From contig NZ_LN868939.1 in NCBI RefSeq assembly GCF_001182745.1, forward strand, positions 992,001-1,056,000: DNA of 64,000 bases, given 5' to 3'. Shown piece after piece: positions 56,426 to 64,000 of the stretch (positions are counted from its first letter, which is position 1; every line of letters begins with the position of its first letter). Under the pieces are notes generated by a model. That model was not told the DNA's origin, searched no databases, and worked only from the letters and a program-made list of their open reading frames with translations. Origin of the DNA: Nocardia farcinica. Lineage in GTDB: Bacteria > Actinomycetota > Actinomycetes > Mycobacteriales > Mycobacteriaceae. The translations under genes were made by a program, and so were the position numbers.

Positions 56426-57487
56426 TCAGGAGAGCCGGACCTCGGCGATGGCGCGGCCGAAGAGTTTGCGGCCGCCGGAGGTGGCGCCCAGCACCACGGT
56501 GGCCGCGCGGCGGTCGGGATCGAGGGATTTGATCTTGCCGGTGAACTCGATGGTGCTCGGTTCCTCGACGGTCACCGGGACGAAGCCCGCGAATCGGACG
56601 CTGAACTTCGTCATGGCGGTGGGGTCGCCGAGCCACCCGGTGAGGTAGTCGGCGGTCAGGCCCATCGTCAGCATGCCGTGGGCGACGACGGTGGGCAGGC
56701 CGACGAGCTGGGCGGCGCGTTCGCTGAAGTGGATCGGGTTGGGATCGCCCGCGACGCCCGCGTAATTGACCAGGTCGCCGCGGGTCAGTCGGGCGGTGCC
56801 GGCCGGGAGTTCGTCCCCCTTCGCGAGGCGGTCGAACGAGGGGATGGTGTGCACCGGGCCGGGGACGGCGGCGCGTGCCGGCGGCAGGTCGGCCTCGTCG
56901 ATCGGGATCAGGACTCCCGTCTGTGCGAGATCTGCGGTCGGCTCGACGGGCCGGGTGTGCATGAAGATGCTGCGCACCACCTCCGCGAAGTTCGGATCGA
57001 CCTCGGCGCCGCGGCGCGCGACGATCGTGGTCGACGCGATCTGCGCGATCTCGTCGTGCTGGTTGAGCATCTCGGCGCGGACGGTGACGAAATCGTTGTC
57101 GCCGAAGCTGCGGATCGACTCGATCAGCACCCGGGTGTGGATGGCGTCGCCGGCCAGGAACGGGCGGCGCAGCTCGAAGATCTGATCGGTCTGCAGCACC
57201 TGGGTCAGGTCGTACTCGGTGAGCACCGAATCCAGCAGCGCGTTGGTCGCCGCCATGCCGATCACCGAGGAGAAGGTGGGCGGGGCGACGACGTGGTCGT
57301 AGCCGAGGCGGGCGGCGTCGGCCTCGCGGTGGTGCGCGCCGTGCCGGTTCTGCACGGCGCGGGCGAATTCGCGCACCTTCTCGCGGCCGACCTCGTAGCG
57401 GTCGCGCACCAGAAACCGGCGCCCCGCCAGGCTCTTCGTCGCCAGGATGTCGGCGTCCGGTTCCATCATCGTCTGCTCACTGCCCAT
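56426..57487 (-). CDS. Fused HadA/HadB-type (3R)-hydroxyacyl-ACP dehydratase
   Basis: 353 residues with two hot-dog domains in one chain. The N-terminal MaoC-like half (RYEVGREKVREFARAVQNRH, APPTFSSVIG) resembles HadA. The C-terminal half holds the catalytic hydratase motif YAGVAGDPNPIHFSERAA and VVAHGMLTMG and resembles HadB. In mycobacteria HadA and HadB are separate subunits of the FAS-II dehydratase for mycolic acids; fusions are known in related genera. It may equally be an HtdX/HtdY-type enzyme. ATG 57487; ATG 57469 or 57466 possible. Ends 6 bases from the convergent DUF4185 gene. Confidence 0.82.
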   Translation of the reverse strand: MGSEQTMMEPDADILATKSLAGRRFLVRDRYEVGREKVREFARAVQNRHGAHHREADAARLGYDHVVAPPTFSSVIGMAATNALLDSVLTEYDLTQVLQTDQIFELRRPFLAGDAIHTRVLIESIRSFGDNDFVTVRAEMLNQHDEIAQIASTTIVARRGAEVDPNFAEVVRSIFMHTRPVEPTADLAQTGVLIPIDEADLPPARAAVPGPVHTIPSFDRLAKGDELPAGTARLTRGDLVNYAGVAGDPNPIHFSERAAQLVGLPTVVAHGMLTMGLTADYLTGWLGDPTAMTKFSVRFAGFVPVTVEEPSTIEFTGKIKSLDPDRRAATVVLGATSGGRKLFGRAIAEVRLS

Positions 57488-57556
57488 GACCGGGCCATGC
57501 TAGTGGCCCGGCCGGTCGCTTGACCAGGTGATGTGACGACCGCTACCGCCGAGTAG

Positions 57557-60500
57557 TCACTCCGCCTCGGTGGGGCGGTCGCACACCTTCCAGCCGCTGT
57601 CGGTCTTTTCCAGATCGAACGTTCGTGCCGAACGGTTACCCGGGTCGGCCTCGGTGTACACGGTCGCCTGGGCCAGGGCGGTGTTGTCGGTGATCTTGAT
57701 GGCGTCCACCCCGTCCACCACCGGGATGCTGCGCCGTTCCCGCGACTGCTGGTGCACGCTGGCGAACTGCTCGGGCGTGATGTTGCGGTAGAACTCGTGC
57801 AACGGCCCGCAGGTGCTCTCCCGCAGCGCGGCCAGATCACCGTCGTGCAACGCCGAGGTGTAGTCGCCGATCGCCGCGCGCACCTGGTCCTCGGGCGAAT
57901 CGCCGCGCAGCAGCGCCATCGCGATACCGGCCAGCACGAGCACCAGCACCACCGCCGCGGCACCGACCGCCAGCAACCACCGTCGGGACCGCTTCGCGCC
58001 CGTCGGCTCCGCCGCACCCGCGGGCTCTTCGGCGGCGGGCGGAACCCGCTGCGGCTGCGCGATCGCCCGCGGTCCCGCACTCACCTGTTCGGCCGGGCGC
58101 GTGGCGTTCTGATCGGCAGGCGAGGGGGCCGAACCGGCGCGGGCCGGCGGCGGACCGGCCTGGCCAGGGGCGTTCGGCACGCCCGAGGGCGGTCCCGAGG
58201 GCCCCTGCGGACCCGGCTGCCGCGGACCGGGCGCGGGCCGCGGAGTCGTCGGCGGTTTGCTCAGCGGCGGACGACCCGCCACCCGATCGGTCGGCTCGGG
58301 ACGCTGGATCGGCAGCGCCATCGTCTTCTGGTCGTCCTCGCCGACGGGCGCGACCAGCGGCATGGCGACGGTTTCGGCGTCGGCGTCGGCGTCTGCGTCG
58401 ATGGGTGGCGTGGCGGATTCGCCTTCGGCCGGTCGGCCGGGGGGTGTCCGGTCGGGTGCGGCCGGTGGCTCGGGCGGGTTCTGTTCGGTGCTTTCGGAGC
58501 CCGACTTGTTTCGACCCTGCGCATCGGTCGGTCCGGCGGGTGCGCCGGGCGCCGCGGGCGCGGTCGGTGCGCCGGATGCGGCGGGTCCGGTCGGTCCGGC
58601 GGGTGCGGTCGGTGCGGGAGGTGCGGTTTGTCCGGCCGGTCCGGTCGCTCCGGTGGGTGCGCTCGGTCCGGCAGGTGTGGTTCGTCCGGCGGCTGCGGCC
58701 GCGGCCGCGGTCCCGGAGGCGGCGGCGCCGGGCGCTCCGGCTCGGTTTCCGGGGTCGTCGGAGGTGGCGGCCGGTGCGCCCTGCCGTCCGGTCTTGTCCG
58801 CGCTGCCGGGTTGCGCGGGCAGGTCGACGCGACGCATCACCATCGTCTTGTCGTCGCCACCCGTCTTGTCGTCGCCACCCGTCGCCGCTGCCCCCGCCGC
58901 CTGCGCCGCCGCGGCGACGTCCTCCCGGCGGAACACCATCGTCGGCGCATCGGCGCCAGGCGTCGACGGAACACTCTCGTCCCCGGCGCCCGCCGCCCCG
59001 GAGGTGGTGCCCTTACCCCCAGCAGTCGGCGGAGTTCCCCTCTCACCAGTGCCAGCACCAGCACCAGTGCCAGTGCCAGTCCCAGTGCCAGTGCCCGGAC
59101 TGGCCCCCGCCTCCGGGCGTGGGCCTGAACCTGCGTTCGCTCCCGCGCTGGTGCCCTCGCCGCTACCCGCGCGCGGGTCGTTGCCAGCGCCTGCCCGGCT
59201 TCCCGCGCCAGTGTCGGTGCGTGCGCCTTGGCCGGTGTCTGCGTTCGTGTCGGTGCGTGCGCCTTGGCCGGTGCCCGCGCCCGTGTCGGTGCGTGCGCCC
59301 TGGCCGGTGCCCGCGTCCTCGCCGGTGCCCGCGGCTTCGCCGGTACCGGTGCCCGCGCCTGCGTCCATGCGTGCGCCGGTGCCGCTGTTCGGGTCGGCGC
59401 TGGTGCTGACGTCTGCCTTGGGGCTGCCACCCGTGCCTGCGCCGGTGTTGGCGCCCGCGTCGGGAGCGGCGGCCGTGCTGGTGCGGTCGCCACCGCTGCC
59501 CGGCCCGGTGTCGGCGTCGGTGTTCGTGCCCGCGCTGGTGCCGGCGCGGGCACCGGGATTCGTGCCGGCGCCAGTGTTGGTGTCTGCTCCCTCAGCGGCA
59601 CCGGTGCCTGCGTCCGCGCCGGGGCCGGTATTCGCGTTGTTCCCTCGGTTGACCGAGGGGTCGGTGCCGGCGCTCGGCGCAGCGTCGCGGCCCGGAACCG
59701 CGCTTCCTGCTGCCCCAGCAGCCCCTGCACCCGTGGTGGTCTGTCCTCGGTCGGCGCCGGAAGGACTCGGCTGGCCGGCGGACGCGTCCGGTCCGGGGCG
59801 GCCGGTGCTGCCACCGGCGGCACCGGAAGTACGGGAACCGGCGGCGTCTGCTGCCGACGGCGCGCCGGGAGCGGTGTGTGACTGCGCGGCGGACCCCGGC
59901 GCGCTCGTCGCTGCCGCATCTGTCGTCCGCGCGTCGGCGGCGGATCGGCCGGGTTGGTCCGCGGGGGTGCTCGGAGTGCTTCCGGGTCGGTTGCCCGCCG
60001 GACCGCCCTGCGCTTGCGCGCCCTGCACAGTCCGGTGCTGCACGGTCGTCTGGTCGGCACCCGAACCCGAGGGCTTCCCGGCTCCCTGCCCGGAACCCTG
60101 CGCGACGGAGGATGCCGCTCCCCCCGAGTCGCCGGGACGGGAGCCGGTCGCCCCGCCCGCGGGTTCCCGCCCGGCGTCCGCGCGCTGTCCGGAACCGGCC
60201 GCCATCGGCGCGGTGGCGTCCGACCGCCCACCGGCGGCATCGGCACCACTGTTTCGCCCTGGTGCTCCGGCGTTTTCGGGACGCGCCGGGTGTCCGCCCG
60301 CGGGCCGGTCGGCGGGTGCGGCGGACCTGTTGATCTGCTCCGTCGGCTCGTTCCCGGAACGGCTCGGCTCGTTCCCCGCGCGGGCGGCAGGGCCCGCGGG
60401 CCGGCCGGCGCCGGGGTTGCCCGTCCGATTGGGGCCGACCACCGTCGTCCTGGTGAACGGCACCGCCTGGGGACGCGCGTCGGCCGGATTCGCACCGGAT

Positions 60501-60703
60501 GTCGCGGGCCGTTCCCAGCCGTCCTCGGCACCGCTGTCGGCGGGGCGGCCCGCGCCCGAACCCGCCTGCCGCGCGGGAGGATTCCCCGAAGCGGGAGAGT
60601 CTGCGGGCATGGGGCGGGTGGCGTCGCCCGAGTCGGTGTCTTTCGGCTCGGTGGCACCGGCGGCGGCCTGCGCAGGCTTCTTCTCGTCGTTCGGGTCGGA
60701 CAC
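57557..60703 (-). CDS. Rv0361-like membrane protein with giant disordered cytosolic region
   Basis: 1048 residues. The first 900 are low-complexity (Gly/Ala/Thr/Pro/Asp, with units such as GTGQGARTDTGA). One membrane helix follows (WLLAVGAAAVVLVLVLAGIA), then a 110-residue outer domain (DQVRAAIGDYTSALHDGDLA, RSARTFDLEKTDSGWKVCDR) of NTF2-like/DUF4878 character with two cysteines. Short threonine motifs recur in the cytosolic part (PTMVFRREDV, KTMVMRRVDL, KTMALPIQR). Placement between fba and DUF3151 genes matches M. tuberculosis Rv0361. GTG start chosen at 60703 with GAGGGG five bases upstream. Function unknown. Confidence 0.75.
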   Translation of the reverse strand: MSDPNDEKKPAQAAAGATEPKDTDSGDATRPMPADSPASGNPPARQAGSGAGRPADSGAEDGWERPATSGANPADARPQAVPFTRTTVVGPNRTGNPGAGRPAGPAARAGNEPSRSGNEPTEQINRSAAPADRPAGGHPARPENAGAPGRNSGADAAGGRSDATAPMAAGSGQRADAGREPAGGATGSRPGDSGGAASSVAQGSGQGAGKPSGSGADQTTVQHRTVQGAQAQGGPAGNRPGSTPSTPADQPGRSAADARTTDAAATSAPGSAAQSHTAPGAPSAADAAGSRTSGAAGGSTGRPGPDASAGQPSPSGADRGQTTTGAGAAGAAGSAVPGRDAAPSAGTDPSVNRGNNANTGPGADAGTGAAEGADTNTGAGTNPGARAGTSAGTNTDADTGPGSGGDRTSTAAAPDAGANTGAGTGGSPKADVSTSADPNSGTGARMDAGAGTGTGEAAGTGEDAGTGQGARTDTGAGTGQGARTDTNADTGQGARTDTGAGSRAGAGNDPRAGSGEGTSAGANAGSGPRPEAGASPGTGTGTGTGTGAGAGTGERGTPPTAGGKGTTSGAAGAGDESVPSTPGADAPTMVFRREDVAAAAQAAGAAATGGDDKTGGDDKTMVMRRVDLPAQPGSADKTGRQGAPAATSDDPGNRAGAPGAAASGTAAAAAAAGRTTPAGPSAPTGATGPAGQTAPPAPTAPAGPTGPAASGAPTAPAAPGAPAGPTDAQGRNKSGSESTEQNPPEPPAAPDRTPPGRPAEGESATPPIDADADADAETVAMPLVAPVGEDDQKTMALPIQRPEPTDRVAGRPPLSKPPTTPRPAPGPRQPGPQGPSGPPSGVPNAPGQAGPPPARAGSAPSPADQNATRPAEQVSAGPRAIAQPQRVPPAAEEPAGAAEPTGAKRSRRWLLAVGAAAVVLVLVLAGIAMALLRGDSPEDQVRAAIGDYTSALHDGDLAALRESTCGPLHEFYRNITPEQFASVHQQSRERRSIPVVDGVDAIKITDNTALAQATVYTEADPGNRSARTFDLEKTDSGWKVCDRPTEAE

Positions 60704-60825
60704 CACTACCCCTCGGTCAGGCGGATCTGATGTGAGCTCGACGGCCAGCCTATCGACCGAATCGAGTGCGGGTGCCGATTCCCCCGTCGCTGCCGCACGG
60801 CCGGGACCGGTGCACAATGAACCGC

Positions 60826-61281
60826 ATGACCTCCTTCGGTGACCTGCTCGGACCGCAACCGGTACTGCTTCCCGAAAACACCGACGCCGAGGAGGCCTTG
60901 CTCGACAAGGTCGACCCGGTGCAGGTGGCCGCGGCGCACCCGGCCGCCTCCATCGCCTGGGCCCATCTGGCCGAGGCGGCGCTCGCGCGCGGCGAGGCCG
61001 AGGCCGCGGGTCCGGACGGCGCGGTCAACCACGACATCGTGGCCGCCTACGCCTTCGCCCGCACCGGCTACCACCGCGGACTGGACCTGCTGCGCCGCAA
61101 CGGCTGGAAGGGCTTCGGCCCGGTGCCGTGGAGCCACGAACCCAACCGGGGTTTCCTGCGCAGTGTCGGCGCGCTGGCCAGGGCCGCCAAGGCGATCGGC
61201 GAGACCGAGGAGTACGCCCGCTGCCTCGATCTGCTCGAGGACTGCGACCCGCGCGCCGCGGGCGAGCTCGGCCTCGACTGA
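60826..61281 (+). CDS. DUF3151 family protein (Rv0360c-like)
   Basis: 151 residues, cytosolic, helical. Begins MTSFGDLLGPQPVLLPE, as family members do, with AAHPAASIAWAHLAEAAL, AYAFARTGYHRGLDLLRRNG and PVPWSHEPNRGFLRS. Conserved in Actinobacteria, function unknown; the helical repeats suggest a TPR-like fold. CACAAT ends seven bases before this ATG, fitting a leaderless transcript; ATG 60817 is the alternative. Divergent from the Rv0361-like gene. Confidence 0.88.
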   Translation: MTSFGDLLGPQPVLLPENTDAEEALLDKVDPVQVAAAHPAASIAWAHLAEAALARGEAEAAGPDGAVNHDIVAAYAFARTGYHRGLDLLRRNGWKGFGPVPWSHEPNRGFLRSVGALARAAKAIGETEEYARCLDLLEDCDPRAAGELGLD

Positions 61282-61288
61282 GCCGGAC

Positions 61289-62437
61289 TTGATCGATCCG
61301 GAGTCGCGTATCGGCGCGGCCAGGGCGAGCACGGCCGAGCAGGTGCGTGCGTCCTGGGCGCGGTTGCGGTTGTCCGCGTTGCCGATCGTGCAGTGCGCGC
61401 TGGGTGCCGCGCTGGCGTGGTTCATCGCGCACAACGTCGTCGGGCACGCCAACCCGTTCTTCGCCCCCACCGCGGCGGTCGTGTCGATCGGCGTCTCCTT
61501 CGGCGCGAAGATCCGCCGGTCGGTGGAGTTGGTGGTCGGTGTCGCGGTCGGGATCGGCATCGGCGATCTGTTCATCTCCGGGGTCGGCACCGGCGTCTGG
61601 CAGATCGCGCTGGTGGTCGTGGTGGCGATGGCGCTGGCGGTGTTCGTGGACGGCGGCTCGATCATCAGCATCCAGGCCGCCACCTCGGCGGTGCTGGTCG
61701 CCACGCTCATGCCGCCCTCGTCGAACGCCAGCTTCTCCCGGATGATCGACGCGCTCGTCGGCGGCCTGGTCGGCGTCGTGGTGGTGGCCGCGATCCCGCT
61801 GCATCCGGTGCGCCGGGCCCGCGAACACGCCGCCAACGTCCTGAAGGTGATGGGTGAGTCGCTGGCCGCCTGCTCGGAAGGCCTGCTCGAACAGGATCCG
61901 CAGAAGATCAGCACCGCGCTGGAGTCGGCCCGCAACACCCAGCAGACCATCGATTCGCTGCGCTCCAGCCTGGAGGGCGGCAAGGAGATCAGCCGCATCT
62001 CCCCGCTGTACTGGAATTCCCGCCAGCGGCTGGAGCGGATCCGGCAGGCCGCCGACCCGCTGGACAATGCCATCCGCAACACCCGTGTGCTGTTGCGCCG
62101 TTCGCTGACGCTGGTCCGCGACGACGAGATCCTCGATCCGCGCCTGATCGACGAGGTGGAGCGGCTGGCCGACGCGGTGGACGTGGTGCGCCGGATGATG
62201 CTGGCCGACCCCGGCGAGCAGCCCGACCAGGCCGAGGCGGCCCGGGTGCTGCGGTCGGTGGCCAAGGAGGCGCGCCCGGAACTCGTTGCCGGCGCCGGGC
62301 TCTCGGCGCACGTGGTGTTCGCGCAGGTCCGGTCGATTCTGGTGGATTTGATGCAGGTGTGCGGGGTGAAGCGGATCTCGGCGATCGCGCTGCTGCCCCC
62401 GACCGTGCCCAATCCCTATGTGCGTCCCGAGGACTGA
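61289..62437 (+). CDS. FUSC-type membrane transporter (aromatic acid exporter family)
   Basis: About 382 residues. N-terminal 170 residues contain four to six membrane helices (IVQCALGAALAWFIAHNVVG, FAPTAAVVSIGVSFGAKIRR, SFSRMIDALVGGLVGVVVVA), then a cytosolic helical domain. The pattern GHxNPFFAPTAAVVSIG near the second helix is typical of FUSC/ArAE proteins, often efflux carriers. Start uncertain: TTG 61289 follows the DUF3151 stop by 7 bases; GTG 61342 is possible. Ends in a 17-bp tandem repeat region. Confidence 0.78.
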   Translation: MIDPESRIGAARASTAEQVRASWARLRLSALPIVQCALGAALAWFIAHNVVGHANPFFAPTAAVVSIGVSFGAKIRRSVELVVGVAVGIGIGDLFISGVGTGVWQIALVVVVAMALAVFVDGGSIISIQAATSAVLVATLMPPSSNASFSRMIDALVGGLVGVVVVAAIPLHPVRRAREHAANVLKVMGESLAACSEGLLEQDPQKISTALESARNTQQTIDSLRSSLEGGKEISRISPLYWNSRQRLERIRQAADPLDNAIRNTRVLLRRSLTLVRDDEILDPRLIDEVERLADAVDVVRRMMLADPGEQPDQAEAARVLRSVAKEARPELVAGAGLSAHVVFAQVRSILVDLMQVCGVKRISAIALLPPTVPNPYVRPED

Positions 62438-62449
62438 GCACCAGGTCAG

Positions 62450-62534
62450 GAACGGCACCAGCTCAAGAACGGCATCAGCTCCGGAACGGCACCGAGTCCG
62501 GAACGGAACTAGGTCCAGAACCGCACCAGTCCGG
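62450..62534. repeat. Five 17-bp tandem repeats between convergent genes
   Basis: GAACGGCACCAGCTCAA-like units start at 62450, 62467, 62484, 62501 and 62518, exactly 17 bases apart with modest divergence. The last two cover the 3' end of the M50 protease gene, so its C-terminal residues are repeat-derived. Confidence 0.8.
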
Positions 62535-63297
62535 CGCCGCGCGCGACCCACACGTCGGGCACGCCGAACAGTTCGCAGATGGTGTAGATGGCGTCGAAGA
62601 ACGGCCGGTTCACCGTGGGCGTGAGGATCAGCGCGAACAGCAGCAGCATCCCCAGCGGCTTGAGCTGATCCAGCGACCGGCGGGTCCGGTAGCTCAGCGA
62701 GGGCTCGAGGATCCCGTAGCCGTCCAGGCCGGGGATCGGCAGCAGATTCAGCAGGGTCGCGGTGATCTGCAGGAAGCCGAGGAACGCCAGGCCGTACCAG
62801 AAGGCCGCGTGACCGGTCGTGCTGCCGAACACCGCGACCACCAGCAGCAGCACGACACCGCAGACCGCGTTGACCGCCGGGCCCGCGCCGCTGATCATCC
62901 GCTGCCGGGCCGGGCTCACCGCGTGCGGGTGCACGTACACGGCGCCGCCGGGCAGGCCGAACCCGCCGAGCGCGATGAACACCACCGGCAGCACGATCGA
63001 CAGCAGCGGGTGTGAGTACTTCAGCGGGTTCAGCGTGAGATACCCGCGCAGCTCCACCTCGCGGTCCCCGGCCCGCCAGGCCAGGTAGGCGTGCGCGAAC
63101 TCGTGCAGGCACAGCGTGACGATCCAGCCCGCCACCACCAGGACGAACACCCCGACACCCGCGGCGGTCTCGCCGTAGTCGGAGATCCACGCCAGCACGG
63201 CGCCCGCCACGGTGACCGCGACGACCAGCAGGAACACCGGACTGGGCCGCACCGCGCCGCGACCGAGCCGCCGGTCGCGGGAGAACGGCAGGCTCAT
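62509..63297 (-). CDS. M50 site-2 protease (Rv0359-like)
   Basis: 262 residues, about six membrane helices. Zinc motif HEFAHAYLAW (about residue 65) and second motif NLLPIPGLDGYG (about residue 190) define an intramembrane metalloprotease of the group without a PDZ domain. Such enzymes cut membrane-bound regulators; the substrate is unknown. Overlaps the upstream gene by four bases (ATGA). Corresponds to M. tuberculosis Rv0359. Confidence 0.93.
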   Translation of the reverse strand: MSLPFSRDRRLGRGAVRPSPVFLLVVAVTVAGAVLAWISDYGETAAGVGVFVLVVAGWIVTLCLHEFAHAYLAWRAGDREVELRGYLTLNPLKYSHPLLSIVLPVVFIALGGFGLPGGAVYVHPHAVSPARQRMISGAGPAVNAVCGVVLLLVVAVFGSTTGHAAFWYGLAFLGFLQITATLLNLLPIPGLDGYGILEPSLSYRTRRSLDQLKPLGMLLLFALILTPTVNRPFFDAIYTICELFGVPDVWVARGAGLVRFWT

Positions 63298-63956
63298 CGG
63301 ACCAGCAGCCAGGGTTCGTGGTGGCGGTAGAAGGTGGAGCGCGGCACCGGCCGGGTGGTGCGGATGCCGTCGCGGGTCACCACCGCACCGGGCGTGCCGA
63401 GCTGGGCCGCCCTGCCCTCCACCCAGCGGCGCTTGCGCAGCACGCCGCGCTGGGCGGCGGCGCGCACGCCGGGCATGTGCAGGGTGGGGGAGATGTGCAT
63501 GGCCGTGACCCGGCCGGTGAACAGCAGGGTGTCGTCGACGTAGGCCTCACCGTCGAGCTTGGCGCCCTCCGGGCCGGTGATGGTGGCGCGGCCGACGAGC
63601 ACCTTGCCGGTGTCGTCGCGGATCAGCGGGGTCGCGGTGGCCTTGCCCTCGATGGCGCGTTTGGCCGCGGAGTTGCCGCTGCCGATCTCGTAGGCGCGGG
63701 CGCCGTAGGTGCGGTCGATGGGCACGTAGCCGATCTCCACGTGCAGCCGCTCGGTCTTCATCAGGTGGGTGAGCACGGCGGCCAGCGCGGCGTCCTCGCC
63801 GAGCACGATCAGTCGCGGCAGGCTGTCGGCGGCCAGCACGGGAAGCAGTTCGTCGACCACGGCCGGGTCCGGGATGGCGGCCGTCTGAGTGGTGGGCAGC
63901 GCGGCGAGGGCGATCGGGACGGGAGCACCGTCGCAGCGGAGAACGTGGGTACTCAA
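63294..63956 (-). CDS. Conserved protein of unknown function (Rv0358-like)
   Basis: About 220 residues, no signal peptide or membrane helix, alpha/beta composition (LPRLIVLGEDAALAAVLTHL, LHVEIGYVPIDRTYG, ATITGPEGAKLDGEAYVDDT). The layout recalls the diacylglycerol-kinase-like fold (a ligand-binding pattern with DxT/L FxG), but I would not assign it. Start: AGGAGG lies 11 bases before TTG 63956; GTG 63968 directly abuts the AGGAGG and is less likely. Coupled to the M50 protease gene by a four-base overlap, as Rv0358-Rv0359 are neighbours in M. tuberculosis. Confidence 0.75.
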   Translation of the reverse strand: MSTHVLRCDGAPVPIALAALPTTQTAAIPDPAVVDELLPVLAADSLPRLIVLGEDAALAAVLTHLMKTERLHVEIGYVPIDRTYGARAYEIGSGNSAAKRAIEGKATATPLIRDDTGKVLVGRATITGPEGAKLDGEAYVDDTLLFTGRVTAMHISPTLHMPGVRAAAQRGVLRKRRWVEGRAAQLGTPGAVVTRDGIRTTRPVPRSTFYRHHEPWLLVR

Positions 63957-64000
63957 ACTGCCGTACACCCTCCTAGATCCGGCCGATCGGGTCGACCCCA

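Noticed and set aside
58257..60842. 861-codon plus-strand frame opposite the Rv0361-like gene
   Set aside because: Pro/Ala-rich shadow of low-complexity coding sequence; the minus-strand product has a membrane helix, a folded C-terminal domain and conserved position.

Overview
The window looks like chromosome of a mycolic-acid actinomycete, most probably Nocardia or a close relative. The evidence is the very high GC content, the iniBAC operon, HspR control of dnaK and clpB, a fused HadA/HadB-type dehydratase, a TtfA-like protein, EspG and DUF3558 proteins, and a gene order that follows M. tuberculosis Rv0338c-Rv0385 in blocks. I see no rRNA, tRNA, insertion sequence, phage or CRISPR. The genus is an inference.

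Layout. (1) 1-2.4 kb: the 3' end of one acyl-CoA dehydrogenase gene, overlapped by a second. (2) 2.6-5.9 kb: a membrane-anchored Fe-S oxidoreductase (Rv0338c-like) with an unusual lysine-rich repeat tail. (3) 6.3-10.9 kb: a secreted protein, an NRDE/TANGO2 protein and two chymotrypsin-fold S1 proteases. (4) 11.1-16.6 kb, minus strand: a membrane Hsp70-like ATPase, a LuxR-type IniR-like regulator, and a truncated Hsp70-like paralogue. These face (5) 16.9-23.5 kb: iniB (very long and glycine-rich) and the dynamin-like genes iniA and iniC. (6) 23.7-27.8 kb: dnaK-grpE-dnaJ-hspR behind HAIR operators and a sigma-H-type promoter. (7) 28.3-31.5 kb: two type II flavohemoglobin-like proteins flanking a stand-alone reductase domain. 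(8) 32.0-39.9 kb: clpB (own HAIR and sigma-H motif), a DUF5666-like membrane protein, ttfA, an SDR gene, pyrE, fabH and a YhhN-family gene.

(9) 39.9-48.6 kb is the accessory region and the most interesting part. Five tandem copies of a two-gene cassette (DUF3558 lipoprotein plus a 130-residue helical protein) lead into a WXG100/PPE-like ESX substrate gene and espG. Flanks between copies are nearly identical, while the block spanning the junction of the two genes varies. The spacers hold four decayed copies of a further lipoprotein gene. (10) 48.7-64 kb is conserved again: DUF4190 protein, SpoU methyltransferase, GH76, two DedA proteins, fba, an EmbR-like SARP-FHA regulator, a DUF4185 protein, HadAB-like dehydratase, an Rv0361-like protein, DUF3151, FUSC, an M50 protease and an Rv0358-like protein.

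How it fits together: much of the window concerns the cell envelope (iniBAC, ttfA, fabH, hadAB, GH76, DUF4185, proteases, the ESX module) and protein quality control (DnaK system, ClpB, HspR). Several genes appear to be transcribed without a leader. Compared with M. tuberculosis, the Rv0358-Rv0385 block is inverted next to the dnaK operon.
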